From Synechococcus sp. CS-1329 (GTDB lineage Bacteria; Cyanobacteriota; Cyanobacteriia; PCC-6307; Cyanobiaceae), in NCBI RefSeq assembly GCF_025128055.1, contig NZ_JAHLYS010000037.1, positions 1 through 64,000 on the forward strand: a stretch of 64,000 bases of DNA. The letters run 5' to 3'. This document shows, piece after piece, positions 26,262-35,030 of the stretch (position 1 is the first letter of the stretch; every line of letters begins with the position of its first letter). The notes below the pieces were generated by a model that searched no databases, was not told the origin of the DNA, and saw only the letters and a list, made by a program, of their open reading frames with translations. A program made the position numbers and the translations under genes.

Positions 26262-27445
26262 GCGGACTGCCGGGGCTGGCGGCGATCTGGAGCCGGCGAA
26301 AGATTCCCCTCTCCTGGCTGCTGCTCACCCGCCAACCGGCGCGGCTGGCGGTGGCCCTGGCGGGCATCAGCTTCGCCGGGATTCTGATGTTCATGCAGTT
26401 CGGCTTCCGCGACGGACTGTTCGACGCCAGCATCACGGTGCACAAGCTGTTCGACACCGATCTGGTGCTGATCAGCCCGCGCTCCAGCAGTTCGGTGAGC
26501 ATGGCCGGCTTCCCCCGCCGGCGCCTGGTCCAGACCCTCGCCGATCCCGATGTGGCCGGCATCACGCCGGTGCACTGGAATCTGGTGCTCTGGCGCAATC
26601 CCAAGGACCTCAGCACCCGCTCGATCCTGGCCCTGGGCTTCGAGCCGGGCGATCCCCTGTTCACCGATCCCGGCCTGGCGGCCAAGGCCAAGGTGCTCAA
26701 CCAGCGGGGCCGTGTGCTCTTCGATGAACTCTCGCGCCCGGAATTCGGTCCGGTGGCGGAGTGGTTCCGGGAGGGCCGCACGGTGGAGAGCGAGATCGGC
26801 GGCAAGCGGGTGCGTGTCGGCGGCCTGGTGGCCCTCGGGGTGTCCTTCGGCGCCGACGGCAACATCCTCACCAGCAGCGAGACATATCAGCAGCTGCTGC
26901 CGAACACGCCCCCCGGCAGCATCGAAGTGGGTCTGATCCGCCTGCGGCCCGGGTCGGATCCAGCCGTGGTGATCAAGCGCCTCAAGGACTCCCTGCCCAA
27001 AGACGTGAACGTGCTCACGAAGCAGGGCTTCATGGACTTCGAGAAGGACTACTGGCGCAACAGCACGGCCATCGGCTTCATCTTCACCCTCGGTGCCGCC
27101 ATGGGCTTCATCGTGGGCTGCGTGATCGTGTATCAGATCCTTTACAGCGATGTGAGTGATCACCTGCCGGAGTACGCCACCTTGATGGCGATGGGCTACC
27201 GCCTGCCCACCCTTCTGGGGGTGGTGGCGAGGGAGGGTCTGCTGCTGGCCCTGCTGGGCTATCTGCCGGCCTATGCGGCCGGTCAGGGCCTCTACTCCCT
27301 GGTGCGCTCCGCCACCCGGCTGCCGGTCTACATGGACACCCCGAGGGCCGTCCTGGTGTTCAGCCTGATCCTGGTGATGTGCATGGGCTCGGCCGGCATG
27401 GCCATGCGCCGCCTGGGGGATGCCGACCCCGCCGAGATCTTCTGA
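26258..27445 (+). CDS. devC: DevC-type ABC transporter permease
   Basis: The 395-residue permease follows the DevC/MacB-like plan: one N-terminal helix (about 28-48), a large periplasmic domain, and three C-terminal helices (about 268-295, 320-345, 362-385). The coupling region YSDVSDHLPEYATLMAMGY is typical of DevC. The ATG overlaps the devB stop by four bases. Confidence 0.92.
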   Translation: MSGLPGLAAIWSRRKIPLSWLLLTRQPARLAVALAGISFAGILMFMQFGFRDGLFDASITVHKLFDTDLVLISPRSSSSVSMAGFPRRRLVQTLADPDVAGITPVHWNLVLWRNPKDLSTRSILALGFEPGDPLFTDPGLAAKAKVLNQRGRVLFDELSRPEFGPVAEWFREGRTVESEIGGKRVRVGGLVALGVSFGADGNILTSSETYQQLLPNTPPGSIEVGLIRLRPGSDPAVVIKRLKDSLPKDVNVLTKQGFMDFEKDYWRNSTAIGFIFTLGAAMGFIVGCVIVYQILYSDVSDHLPEYATLMAMGYRLPTLLGVVAREGLLLALLGYLPAYAAGQGLYSLVRSATRLPVYMDTPRAVLVFSLILVMCMGSAGMAMRRLGDADPAEIF

Positions 27446-27482
27446 GTCTTCTGAGAACCAACGCCAGCTCAGCCGTGCCGCC

Positions 27483-28238
27483 ATGACCACCGCCCCCTCA
27501 CCCCCTTCAGCCCGCCCCGCCCCAAGGGGCTCCACGCCGCCGATGGTGGAGGTGGAGGGGCTCTGCCATTGGTATGGCAGCAGCGAGATGCGCCGTCAGG
27601 TGCTGCAGCAGGTGAATCTGACGATCCAGCCCGGCGAGGTGGTGCTGCTCACCGGGCCCTCGGGCTGCGGCAAGACCACCCTGCTCACCCTGGTGGGGGC
27701 CCTGCGCCAGGTGCAGCAGGGCCATGTGCGGGTGCTGGGCCAGGACCTGAACGGCTCCAGCCGACGGCAGCGGCAGCAACTGCGGCAGCGCATCGGCATG
27801 ATTTTTCAGGGGCACAACCTGCTGCGCTGCCTCAGCGCCGAGCAGAACGTGCAGATGGGCTCCGACCTGCTGCCGAACCTCGGCTATCGGGCCCGGCGGG
27901 ATCAGGCACGGGAATGGTTGCGGGCTGTGGGCCTGGGCGACCATCTCGACAAGCTGCCCCATGGGCTCTCGGGGGGCCAGAAGCAACGGGTGGCGATCGC
28001 CCGGGCCCTGGCGGCCCACCCCCGCCTGCTGCTGGCGGACGAGCCCACCGCCGCCCTCGACAAGCAGAGCGGCCGCGAGGTGGTGGATCTGCTCAAGCGC
28101 CTGGCCAGGGAGCAGCATTGCGCCGTGCTGATGGTGACCCACGACCCCCGCATCCTGGATGTGGCCGACCGGCTGGTGCAGATGGAGGACGGCCGCCTGA
28201 TCGCCGCGCCGGTGCCCGAGCCTGAGCCGGCCCTGTGA
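27483..28238 (+). CDS. devA: DevA-type ABC transporter ATP-binding protein
   Basis: The 251-residue ATPase has Walker A GPSGCGKTT, a Q-loop (MIFQGHNLL), signature LSGGQKQRV, Walker B LLLADEPTAALD and an H-loop histidine (MVTHDPR). It would energise the DevB-DevC exporter. I chose ATG 27483, 37 bases after the devC stop; the first 20 residues are a Pro/Ser-rich lead-in. Confidence 0.93.
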   Translation: MTTAPSPPSARPAPRGSTPPMVEVEGLCHWYGSSEMRRQVLQQVNLTIQPGEVVLLTGPSGCGKTTLLTLVGALRQVQQGHVRVLGQDLNGSSRRQRQQLRQRIGMIFQGHNLLRCLSAEQNVQMGSDLLPNLGYRARRDQAREWLRAVGLGDHLDKLPHGLSGGQKQRVAIARALAAHPRLLLADEPTAALDKQSGREVVDLLKRLAREQHCAVLMVTHDPRILDVADRLVQMEDGRLIAAPVPEPEPAL

Positions 28239-28258
28239 AGCGCATCGATCGGGCTTGG

Positions 28259-28264
28259 TAGACT
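28259..28264 (+). promoter_or_regulatory. Candidate -10 box for the small basic protein gene
   Basis: TAGACT lies 32 bases before the ATG at 28297. It would give a separate short transcript ending at the terminator at 28507-28529. Confidence 0.35.
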
Positions 28265-28296
28265 GGTGCATCACACCAACGGGCCGGAAGCACTAC

Positions 28297-28452
28297 ATGG
28301 CGAAACGCAGGAACCTGAAGAAGGAAAAGCAGGAGCGCAACCGCTCCTACGCCCGCAAGTTCAAGAAGCGCAAGCTGCGCAACGACGGCCGTGGTGAAGG
28401 GGCCGGCAACGGCGTCACCGGCACCGCCAACAACGGCGGCGCCGCCGACTGA
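28297..28452 (+). CDS. Small Lys/Arg-rich protein, unknown function
   Basis: The 51-residue product opens MAKRRNLKKEKQERNRSYARKFKKRK, a highly basic, probably helical segment, followed by a Gly/Asn-rich tail. The first 30 residues look conserved in style with small cyanobacterial nucleic-acid- or ribosome-binding proteins. I cannot name a family. It has its own candidate promoter and terminator, so it is probably expressed alone. Confidence 0.65.
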   Translation: MAKRRNLKKEKQERNRSYARKFKKRKLRNDGRGEGAGNGVTGTANNGGAAD

Positions 28453-28506
28453 GCCAGGCGCTGATGTCGCTCTCCAGGTGCCCGAGCGTGGCGCCTGACG
28501 GGCGTG

Positions 28507-28529
28507 GGGATCCCGAGGGATCCCTTTTT
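28507..28529 (+). terminator. Intrinsic terminator after the small basic protein gene
   Basis: GGGATCC (28507-28513) and GGATCCC (28518-28524) form a 7-bp stem with loop CGAG, followed by five T residues. It would end transcription before the glycosyltransferase gene. Confidence 0.8.
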
Positions 28530-28565
28530 CATGTTCAAGCACCATCACCCCCCGGCAGCCGAACC

Positions 28566-29498
28566 ATGGTTCCCAGCGTCGTCATCCCCACCTACAACCG
28601 CCGACCGATCCTGGAGAAGGCACTGCTGGCCCTGGAGGATCAGCGGCTGGAGCCGCCCCTGCAGGACTACGAGGTGGTGGTAGTCGATGACGGATCCACC
28701 GACGGCACCGCCGAGTGGCTGCGGCAGGAGGCGGAGCGCTTCCCCCATGTGCGCCTGGTCGAGCAGGACCACGGCGGACCGGCCGAGGGCCGCAACCGTG
28801 GCGTCGACCATGCCCGCGGTGATGTGATCGTGTTCATCGACAGCGATCTGGTGGTGACCGGCACGTTCCTGCTGGAGCATGCCCGGGCCCTCGAGGCCCG
28901 CTGGCAGCAGAGCGGCAACCGGCTCTGCTTCACCTATGGCGCCGTGATCAACACGGCCAATTTCGAGGATCCCACCAGCGAACCCCACAAGCTCAGCGAT
29001 CACTCCTGGGCCTATTTCGCCACCGGCAACGTGGCGATCGATCGTCAGCTGCTGGAGCGCGCCGGCCTGTTCGACACCGGCTTCCGCCTCTACGGCTGGG
29101 AAGACCTGGAGTTGGGGGAGCGCTTGCGTCGCCTGGGGGTGGAGCTTGTGCGCTGCCCGGCGGCGGTGGGCTACCACTGGCACCCTGCCCTCAGCCTGGA
29201 GCAACTGCCCGATCTGGTGCGGATCGAGCAGGAGCGGGCACGCATGGGGCTGGTTTTTTACCGCAAGCACCCCACCCGGCGGGTGCGCTTCATCATTCAG
29301 TTCACCTGGTGGCACCGGCTGCTCTGGGAGCTGCTCACCCTGGGGGGCCTGATCAATGAGCGCACGCTGCGGCCCCTCCTGGCCTGGCTGATCCGACGCG
29401 GCAAGAACGCCCTGGCCATGGAGTTGCTGCGCCTGCCGCTCAACCGCCTGGGGGTGCGGGCCCTCTACCGCGAGGCCCGCGCCGAGGGCCTTCGCTGA
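28566..29498 (+). CDS. Family 2 glycosyltransferase
   Basis: The 310-residue protein has a GT-A fold: SVVIPTYNRRPILEKAL at the N-terminus, the nucleotide aspartates in VVVVDDGSTDGTA, the DxD-type motif in VFIDSDLV and a conserved GWEDLELGERLRRLG acceptor-side motif. A C-terminal region (about 230-300) is rich in Arg, Trp and Leu and may touch the membrane. ATG 28566 gives the normal N-terminus. Sugar donor and acceptor are unknown. Confidence 0.88.
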   Translation: MVPSVVIPTYNRRPILEKALLALEDQRLEPPLQDYEVVVVDDGSTDGTAEWLRQEAERFPHVRLVEQDHGGPAEGRNRGVDHARGDVIVFIDSDLVVTGTFLLEHARALEARWQQSGNRLCFTYGAVINTANFEDPTSEPHKLSDHSWAYFATGNVAIDRQLLERAGLFDTGFRLYGWEDLELGERLRRLGVELVRCPAAVGYHWHPALSLEQLPDLVRIEQERARMGLVFYRKHPTRRVRFIIQFTWWHRLLWELLTLGGLINERTLRPLLAWLIRRGKNALAMELLRLPLNRLGVRALYREARAEGLR

Positions 29499-29506
29499 CC
29501 GTTTGG

Positions 29507-29512
29507 TAGCTT
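29507..29512 (+). promoter_or_regulatory. Candidate -10 box for rpsB
   Basis: TAGCTT lies about 127 bases before the rpsB start, just after the glycosyltransferase stop. The leader it would give contains a small GGTGC/GCACC hairpin. Leaders of this kind can hold S2 autoregulation sites, but none is proven here. Confidence 0.25.
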
Positions 29513-29639
29513 GGCTTGTCCCCTCATACACCGCACACCTGTCCGTTTCGGGTGCTCAGTCGGCACCGGTGATCCCCCATAGCGGGTCATCGCGTCTGAT
29601 CCCTGGCAGGTGGAGGCGAACCCGAAACCCTTCCTAACC

Positions 29640-30356
29640 ATGGCTGTTGTCACCCTCACCGAGATGATGGAGGCTGGCGCCCACTTCGGGCACCAGACGC
29701 GTCGTTGGAATCCCAAGATGTCGCGCTACATCTATTGCGCGCGCAACGGGGTTCATATCATTGATCTGGTGCAGACCGCCGTCTGCATGAACAACGCCTA
29801 CAAGTGGACACGCAATGCCTCCCGCAGTGGCAAGCGCTTCCTCTTCGTGGGCACCAAGAAGCAGGCCTCCGAGGTGATCGCCATCGAGGCCAGCCGCTGC
29901 GGCGCCGCCTACGTGAACCAGCGCTGGTTGGGCGGCATGCTCACCAACTGGAGCACGATGCGCGCCCGCATCGATCGCCTCAAGGACCTTGAGCGGATGG
30001 AGAGCTCCGGCGCCATCGCCATGCGTCCGAAGAAGGAAGCCGCCGTGCTGCGTCGCGAGCTGGAGCGTCTGCAGAAGTACCTCGGAGGCCTCAAGTCGAT
30101 GCGCCGTCTGCCCGATGTGGTGGTGCTGGTGGACCAGCGCCGTGAGAACAACGCGGTGCTCGAGTGCCGCAAGCTCGACATCCCCCTGGTGTCGATGCTC
30201 GACACCAACTGCGACCCTGACCTGGCCGACGTGCCCATCCCCTGCAACGACGACGCCGTGCGCTCCGTTCAGCTGGTGCTGGGCCGCCTGGCCGATGCGA
30301 TCAACGAAGGTCGCCAAAGCGGTCAGGAGCCACGGGCCGAAGACGACGAGGCCTGA
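29640..30356 (+). CDS. rpsB: 30S ribosomal protein S2
   Basis: The 238-residue protein starts [27 protein letters not shown], the S2 signature. It also has [27 protein letters not shown] and [22 protein letters not shown]2 joins late at the 30S platform and helps to recruit S1. It is followed by tsf in the classic rpsB-tsf order. A short acidic tail ends the protein. Confidence 0.98.
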   Translation: MAVVTLTEMMEAGAHFGHQTRRWNPKMSRYIYCARNGVHIIDLVQTAVCMNNAYKWTRNASRSGKRFLFVGTKKQASEVIAIEASRCGAAYVNQRWLGGMLTNWSTMRARIDRLKDLERMESSGAIAMRPKKEAAVLRRELERLQKYLGGLKSMRRLPDVVVLVDQRRENNAVLECRKLDIPLVSMLDTNCDPDLADVPIPCNDDAVRSVQLVLGRLADAINEGRQSGQEPRAEDDEA

Positions 30357-30373
30357 GGCCTCCCGCTTGCTGA

Positions 30374-30426
30374 GTTCAGGCCCCAGGCCTGAACGTTCCA
30401 CGGGGTTCCGAGCTGCTTGGGACCCC
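30374..30426 (+). other. Two stable hairpins in the rpsB-tsf spacer
   Basis: The first is a 9-bp perfect stem (30374-30382 with 30386-30394) around a CCA loop. The second is an 8-bp stem with one G-T pair (30402-30409 with 30419-30426) around a 9-base loop. No T-run follows either, so they may be processing, stability or partial-attenuation structures rather than full terminators. Confidence 0.6.
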
Positions 30427-30468
30427 TGATCACCACCACCAACCTTTTCCTTCCTCCTTTCCCCTCCC

Positions 30469-31131
30469 ATGGCTGAGATCTCAGCGAAGCTCGTCAAGGA
30501 ACTGCGCGAGAAAACCGGCGCCGGCATGATGAATTGCAAAAAGGCGCTGGGCGAATCCGCCGGCGACATGGGCAAGGCCGCCGAGTGGCTGCGCCAGAAG
30601 GGCATCGCCACCGCCGAGAAGAAAGCCGGCCGCACCGCCGCCGAGGGCGCCATCGGCAGCTACATCCACACCGGTGCTCGGGTGGGTGTGCTGGTGGAGC
30701 TGAACTGCGAAACCGATTTCGTCGCCCGTGGCGATGTCTTCCAGGAGCTGTTGCGCAACGTGGCGATGCAGATCGCCGCCTGCCCCAACGTCGAGTACGT
30801 GAGCACCGAGGAGATTCCTGCCGCCATCGCCGATCGCGAGAAGCAGATCGAGATGGGTCGTGACGACCTGGCCGGCAAGCCCGACAAGATGAAAGAGAAG
30901 ATCGTTGAGGGCCGCATCGGCAAGCGCCTCAAGGAACTGGCCCTGCTGGAGCAACCCTTCATCAAGGACAGCTCGATCACCGTGGCCGAACTGGTCAAGC
31001 AGGTGGCCGGCAAGATCGGTGAAAACATCCAGGTGCGTCGCTTCACCCGCTACACCCTCGGCGAGGGCATTGAGGTGGAGCAGGCCGACTTCGCCGCTGA
31101 AGTGGCCGCCATGTCCGGCAAGGCGGCCTGA
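30469..31131 (+). CDS. tsf: Elongation factor Ts
   Basis: EF-Ts exchanges GDP for GTP on EF-Tu. The 220-residue protein is the short form typical of cyanobacteria. It has the N-terminal domain ([24 protein letters not shown]), the TDFV exchange motif in [18 protein letters not shown] and a C-terminal [13 protein letters not shown] segment. It lies 112 bases after rpsB, behind two hairpins, and its leader just before the ATG is pyrimidine-rich. Confidence 0.98.
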   Translation: MAEISAKLVKELREKTGAGMMNCKKALGESAGDMGKAAEWLRQKGIATAEKKAGRTAAEGAIGSYIHTGARVGVLVELNCETDFVARGDVFQELLRNVAMQIAACPNVEYVSTEEIPAAIADREKQIEMGRDDLAGKPDKMKEKIVEGRIGKRLKELALLEQPFIKDSSITVAELVKQVAGKIGENIQVRRFTRYTLGEGIEVEQADFAAEVAAMSGKAA

Positions 31132-31172
31132 GCGCCCCCGGCGTTCCACTCCTGTCCCTCCGCCACAGCCGA

Positions 31173-32480
31173 TTGGAGACCAGCGCCACCGCGTTGTCCG
31201 AAGCCCAAGGGCACCTGGAGCGGATCCGCCAGCGCCTGGGGGAAGGCCACCGGGACCTCTATCACGACCTGGCCCTCTACCTGCAGGTGCTGCGCGACGG
31301 CCTGCCGGAGGCCGTTCAGCAGGCCGTGTTTCATGTGGCCACCCAGGTGGTGCCGGAGCGCTACCAGCAACTGAACGACCGCCAGCGTCAGGAGCTGCCC
31401 CGCCGGCTGGCGCAGCTGGTGCAGCGCTGTGGCTGCCTGCTCACCCTGGAGCAGCTGTTGGTGCTGGCCCGTCAGGTGCAGGGAGAGCAGAGGCGCCAGG
31501 GACAGCAGGAGCAACGCCGTCTCGCTCAGGCTCTGGCGCAGCTGTCAGCCGGGCCTGATCAGGACGACGACAGCTCCGGGACCGAGGAGCGCGATGAAGC
31601 GGAGGGCTCGATCCGGCTGGGCCTGAATCTGCCCCTCACCGCCGAACTGTTCTCAGCCGGCCTCCCGTCCCTGGCCGGCCTCACCAACCTGGTGGACAGC
31701 GCCGAGGACGCCGCCGGGGTCTTCGGCGACGATCACACGGGTGAGGATGAGGACCTGGAGGAGTCGGAACTGGAGGGCGCTGAAGGCCTCGAGGACTTCG
31801 GCGCCAACGAAACTGACGACGCTGATGAGGCTGACAACGCTGACGAGGATGGCGAGGGCGCGCAGGATGGCGACGACGATCCCACCGACATCCTGCGCGC
31901 CCTGCTGGTGATGGCCGTGCCACCGGAGCAGCGCGACCGGGTCAGAGGCCCTGACCGCCCACTGGCGGAGTCAGCGGCAGGATCGCTCGCCGATGGCTCT
32001 GGCGGTGGCGATGGGGATCAGCGCCTGGTGCCCCAGCAGCCACTGGAGCTGCTGGAGTGGTGGAAGGCGCTCGACCTTGCCCTGCAGCGCCGCCTGCGCA
32101 ACCTCTCCCATGCCGTCAACCTCGATCTGATCAAGCTGGGTCTCACCCGCAGCCTGCTGCCGCTGTCCCTGCTGGATGCCGTGTTGGAGGGAGATCTCGA
32201 AGCCCTGCCGGCCCCGGCCAATCTGTTGCGCATCCAATTGCCCTTCGGCAGCCCCGAAACACCGGTGCAGGTCCAGGCCCTGGGGCTGCTGCTGCGCACC
32301 AGCGACCTCGAATACGAACAACCCCGGCTGCGCACCTGCCGCAAGCGCCTGGAGCAGCGGCGCGCCAGCGTACGCAAAATGGCTCAGCAGTACCGCCACT
32401 GGCAGCGGCGGGCCCGGGCTTTGGAAGCGGAACAGCAGTGGATGCAGGACAGCCAATCCACCCCCGAGGGCCAGGCCTGA
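31173..32480 (+). CDS. Unknown protein with a long acidic linker, next to recG
   Basis: The 435-residue product (TTG start) has three parts. A helical N-terminal domain (about 1-125) is rich in Gln and Arg. A strongly acidic, low-complexity linker occupies about 177-238. A helical C-terminal domain (about 285-425) includes LELLEWWKALDLALQRRLRNLSHAVNLDLIKLGL and a coiled-coil-like basic end. No enzyme motif is visible. It lies 41 bases after tsf and eight bases before recG, suggesting a link to translation or DNA repair by position only. Confidence 0.65.
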   Translation: METSATALSEAQGHLERIRQRLGEGHRDLYHDLALYLQVLRDGLPEAVQQAVFHVATQVVPERYQQLNDRQRQELPRRLAQLVQRCGCLLTLEQLLVLARQVQGEQRRQGQQEQRRLAQALAQLSAGPDQDDDSSGTEERDEAEGSIRLGLNLPLTAELFSAGLPSLAGLTNLVDSAEDAAGVFGDDHTGEDEDLEESELEGAEGLEDFGANETDDADEADNADEDGEGAQDGDDDPTDILRALLVMAVPPEQRDRVRGPDRPLAESAAGSLADGSGGGDGDQRLVPQQPLELLEWWKALDLALQRRLRNLSHAVNLDLIKLGLTRSLLPLSLLDAVLEGDLEALPAPANLLRIQLPFGSPETPVQVQALGLLLRTSDLEYEQPRLRTCRKRLEQRRASVRKMAQQYRHWQRRARALEAEQQWMQDSQSTPEGQA

Positions 32481-32488
32481 ACCCGGCG

Positions 32489-35008
32489 GTGGATCCGCCT
32501 GCTGCCAGCTCCAGCGCCAGCCGGGCCGGCAGCCAACTCGAGCATGGGGGCTGGATCACCACCCTGCAGCAGGCGCTGCAGCTGGAGGTGGAACGCGGCT
32601 TTGAGAATCTGCAGGGGCGCCGGGAGACGTTCAGCCTCTTCCTGGAGCGCCAGTGCCGCCAGCCCCCCGAGGGGCTGATCCGCCGCATGCCGGAGGCGGA
32701 GTCGGCCCTGACCGCACTGGCCGAACTCTTCGCCCGCTACGACGACCTGTCCCTGGCCCAGCGCCAGTCGCTGCTGCGGCGCTGCCGGGAGCGGCTGCAC
32801 GGACTGCGCCAGAGCCTGGAGCCACCCCGGCCGCCCAGCCCCCCACGGCTGAAGCTGGCACCGCCGCTGGCGGCGACGGCGCGCCGGGGGGCGGGTCCGA
32901 TCCAGCCCGACACCCCCCTGGCCGAAGTGCCGGGGATCGGGCCGAAAACCGCCACCCGCCTTGCGGGCCTGGGCTTGTTGCTGGCCCGCGACCTGTTGCG
33001 CCACTACCCCCGCGACTACCTCGATTACGCCAATCTGGTGCGCATTCAGGAGCTGGTGCCGGGGAGCACCGCCACCATCGTGGCCACGGTGCAGCGCTCC
33101 CATGCCTTCGCCAGTCCGCGCAACCCCCGGCTGGTGATCCTGGAACTTCACCTGCGCGATATCAGCGGGCGGCTGCGGCTGAGCAAGTTCTTCGCCGGCC
33201 AGCGCTTCAGCTCACCGGGCTGGCTCAAGGCCCAGCAACGGCAGTTCCCGCCCGGCTGCAGCGTGGCCGCCAGTGGCCTGGTGCGCGAGACCCCCTACGG
33301 CCCCACCCTCCACGATCCCCTGCTGGAGGTGCTCGAGTCCCCCAACACGCCCGTGCGCTCGCGCCAGATCGGACGGCTGGTGCCGGTCTATGCCCTTACC
33401 GAAGGGCTCGGCGCCGAACGCCTGCGCCAGGCCATCGGGACCGTGCTGGCCGCCGCCGCCGCCTGGGGCGATCCCCTGCCTGCGGCCCTGAGGCGGCAGG
33501 AGGGCCTGCTGGATCGAGCCGCCGCCTGGCGCGGGCTGCACGATCCCGCCGACCGCGACCAGCTCAGGGCCAGCCGCCACCGGCTGGTCTTCGATGAATT
33601 CCTGCTGCTGCAGCTGAGCCTGCTGCAACGGCGCGCCCAGCTGGCCCGGCGGCCGGCCCCACCCCTGAAACTGCCGCAGGGAGCAGGCCGCTTGATGGCC
33701 TCCTTCCTGGAGCTGTTGCCCTTCCAGTTCACCGAGGCCCAGCGCCGGGTGCTGGCCGACATTCAGGCGGATCTGGAGCAGGAACAGCCCATGGCCCGCC
33801 TGCTGCAGGGGGATGTGGGCAGCGGCAAGACCGTGGTGGCCATCGCCGCCCTGCTGGTGGCCATCGAAGCGGGCTGCCAGGGCGCCCTGATGGCCCCCAC
33901 GGAGGTGCTGGCCGAACAGCACGCCCGCAAGCTGGGGGAGTGGCTGAGCCAGCTGCATGTGAGCACCGCCCTGCTCACGGGATCCACCCCGCCGGCGCGG
34001 CGGCGCCAGCTGCTCCAGGACCTGGCCAACGGCCAGCTGCAGCTGCTGGTGGGCACCCATGCCCTGCTGGAGGATCCGGTGGCCTTCGCTCGCCTCGGGC
34101 TGGTGGTGGTGGATGAGCAGCACCGCTTTGGCGTACGCCAGCGCGATCGGCTGATGGGCAAGGGCCTGCAGCCCCACCTGCTGACGATGACCGCCACACC
34201 GATCCCGCGCACCCTGGCCCTTTCGGTGCATGGCGACCTGGAGGTGAGTCAGATCGATGGTCTGCCGCCGGGGCGAACCCCCATCCGCACCCGCCTGCTG
34301 CGGGGCGGCCAGCGCCGGGAGGCCTACGAGCTGATCCGCTCGGAGGTGGCCCAGGGCCAGCGGGCCTATGTGGTGCTGCCCCTGGTGGAGGAATCGGAGA
34401 AGCTGGATCTGCGCTCGGCGGTGGCCGTCCACCGGCAGTTGCAGGACGAGATCTTCCCCGACCTGCGCGTGGGCCTGCTGCACGGGAAGATGCCGAGCCC
34501 CCGCAAGCAGGAGGCGATCAACGCCTTCGCCAGCGGCCGCTGCGATGTGCTGGTGTCCACCACCGTGGTGGAGGTGGGGGTCGATGTGCCGGAGGCCAGC
34601 GTGATGGTGATCGAGCACGCCGAGCGCTTCGGGCTGGCGCAGCTGCACCAGCTGCGGGGCCGGGTGGGCCGCGGGGCGGCGGCCTCCCATTGCCTGCTGA
34701 TCAACGATGGCAAGGCCGGACCGGCCCAGCAGCGGCTGGAGCTGCTGGTGCGCTCCAGCGATGGCTTTGAGATCGCTGAACTGGATCTGCAGCTGCGGGG
34801 GCCGGGCCAGGTGCTGGGAACCCGCCAGTCGGGCCTGCCCGATCTGGCCCTGGCCAGCCTCAGCGACGACGGGGACGTGCTGGAGCAGGCCCGCTCGCTG
34901 GCCAGGCGGCTGCTGGAGCTCGACCCTGGCCTTGAGGCCCACCCGGGCCTGCGCCAGGCCCTGAGCGAGCAGCGGCAGCGGCAGGTGGAGGCCAGCAGCT
35001 TGAATTGA
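32489..35008 (+). CDS. recG: ATP-dependent DNA helicase RecG
   Basis: RecG remodels stalled replication forks and Holliday junctions. The 839-residue protein has an N-terminal extension of about 140 residues seen in cyanobacterial RecG and a wedge/OB domain starting with LAEVPGIGPKTATRLAGLGL. The helicase motifs are Walker A GDVGSGKT, motif II DEQH, motif III TATPIPRT, and VEVGVDVPEA plus QLRGRVGRG in the second lobe. I placed the start at GTG 32489, eight bases after the upstream stop. Confidence 0.95.
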   Translation: MDPPAASSSASRAGSQLEHGGWITTLQQALQLEVERGFENLQGRRETFSLFLERQCRQPPEGLIRRMPEAESALTALAELFARYDDLSLAQRQSLLRRCRERLHGLRQSLEPPRPPSPPRLKLAPPLAATARRGAGPIQPDTPLAEVPGIGPKTATRLAGLGLLLARDLLRHYPRDYLDYANLVRIQELVPGSTATIVATVQRSHAFASPRNPRLVILELHLRDISGRLRLSKFFAGQRFSSPGWLKAQQRQFPPGCSVAASGLVRETPYGPTLHDPLLEVLESPNTPVRSRQIGRLVPVYALTEGLGAERLRQAIGTVLAAAAAWGDPLPAALRRQEGLLDRAAAWRGLHDPADRDQLRASRHRLVFDEFLLLQLSLLQRRAQLARRPAPPLKLPQGAGRLMASFLELLPFQFTEAQRRVLADIQADLEQEQPMARLLQGDVGSGKTVVAIAALLVAIEAGCQGALMAPTEVLAEQHARKLGEWLSQLHVSTALLTGSTPPARRRQLLQDLANGQLQLLVGTHALLEDPVAFARLGLVVVDEQHRFGVRQRDRLMGKGLQPHLLTMTATPIPRTLALSVHGDLEVSQIDGLPPGRTPIRTRLLRGGQRREAYELIRSEVAQGQRAYVVLPLVEESEKLDLRSAVAVHRQLQDEIFPDLRVGLLHGKMPSPRKQEAINAFASGRCDVLVSTTVVEVGVDVPEASVMVIEHAERFGLAQLHQLRGRVGRGAAASHCLLINDGKAGPAQQRLELLVRSSDGFEIAELDLQLRGPGQVLGTRQSGLPDLALASLSDDGDVLEQARSLARRLLELDPGLEAHPGLRQALSEQRQRQVEASSLN

Positions 35009-35030
35009 GCACTCCCCGCCATCCCCGCGC

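Noticed and set aside
31732-31886. Tandem repeat in the acidic linker region
   Set aside because: The GA(C/T/G)-rich stretch is a compositional run encoding Asp/Glu, with no fixed repeat unit.
32057-32488. Long in-frame N-terminal extension of RecG
   Set aside because: It lies inside the upstream gene in another frame and has the biased composition of a shadow frame. GTG 32489, eight bases after the upstream stop, is a better start.
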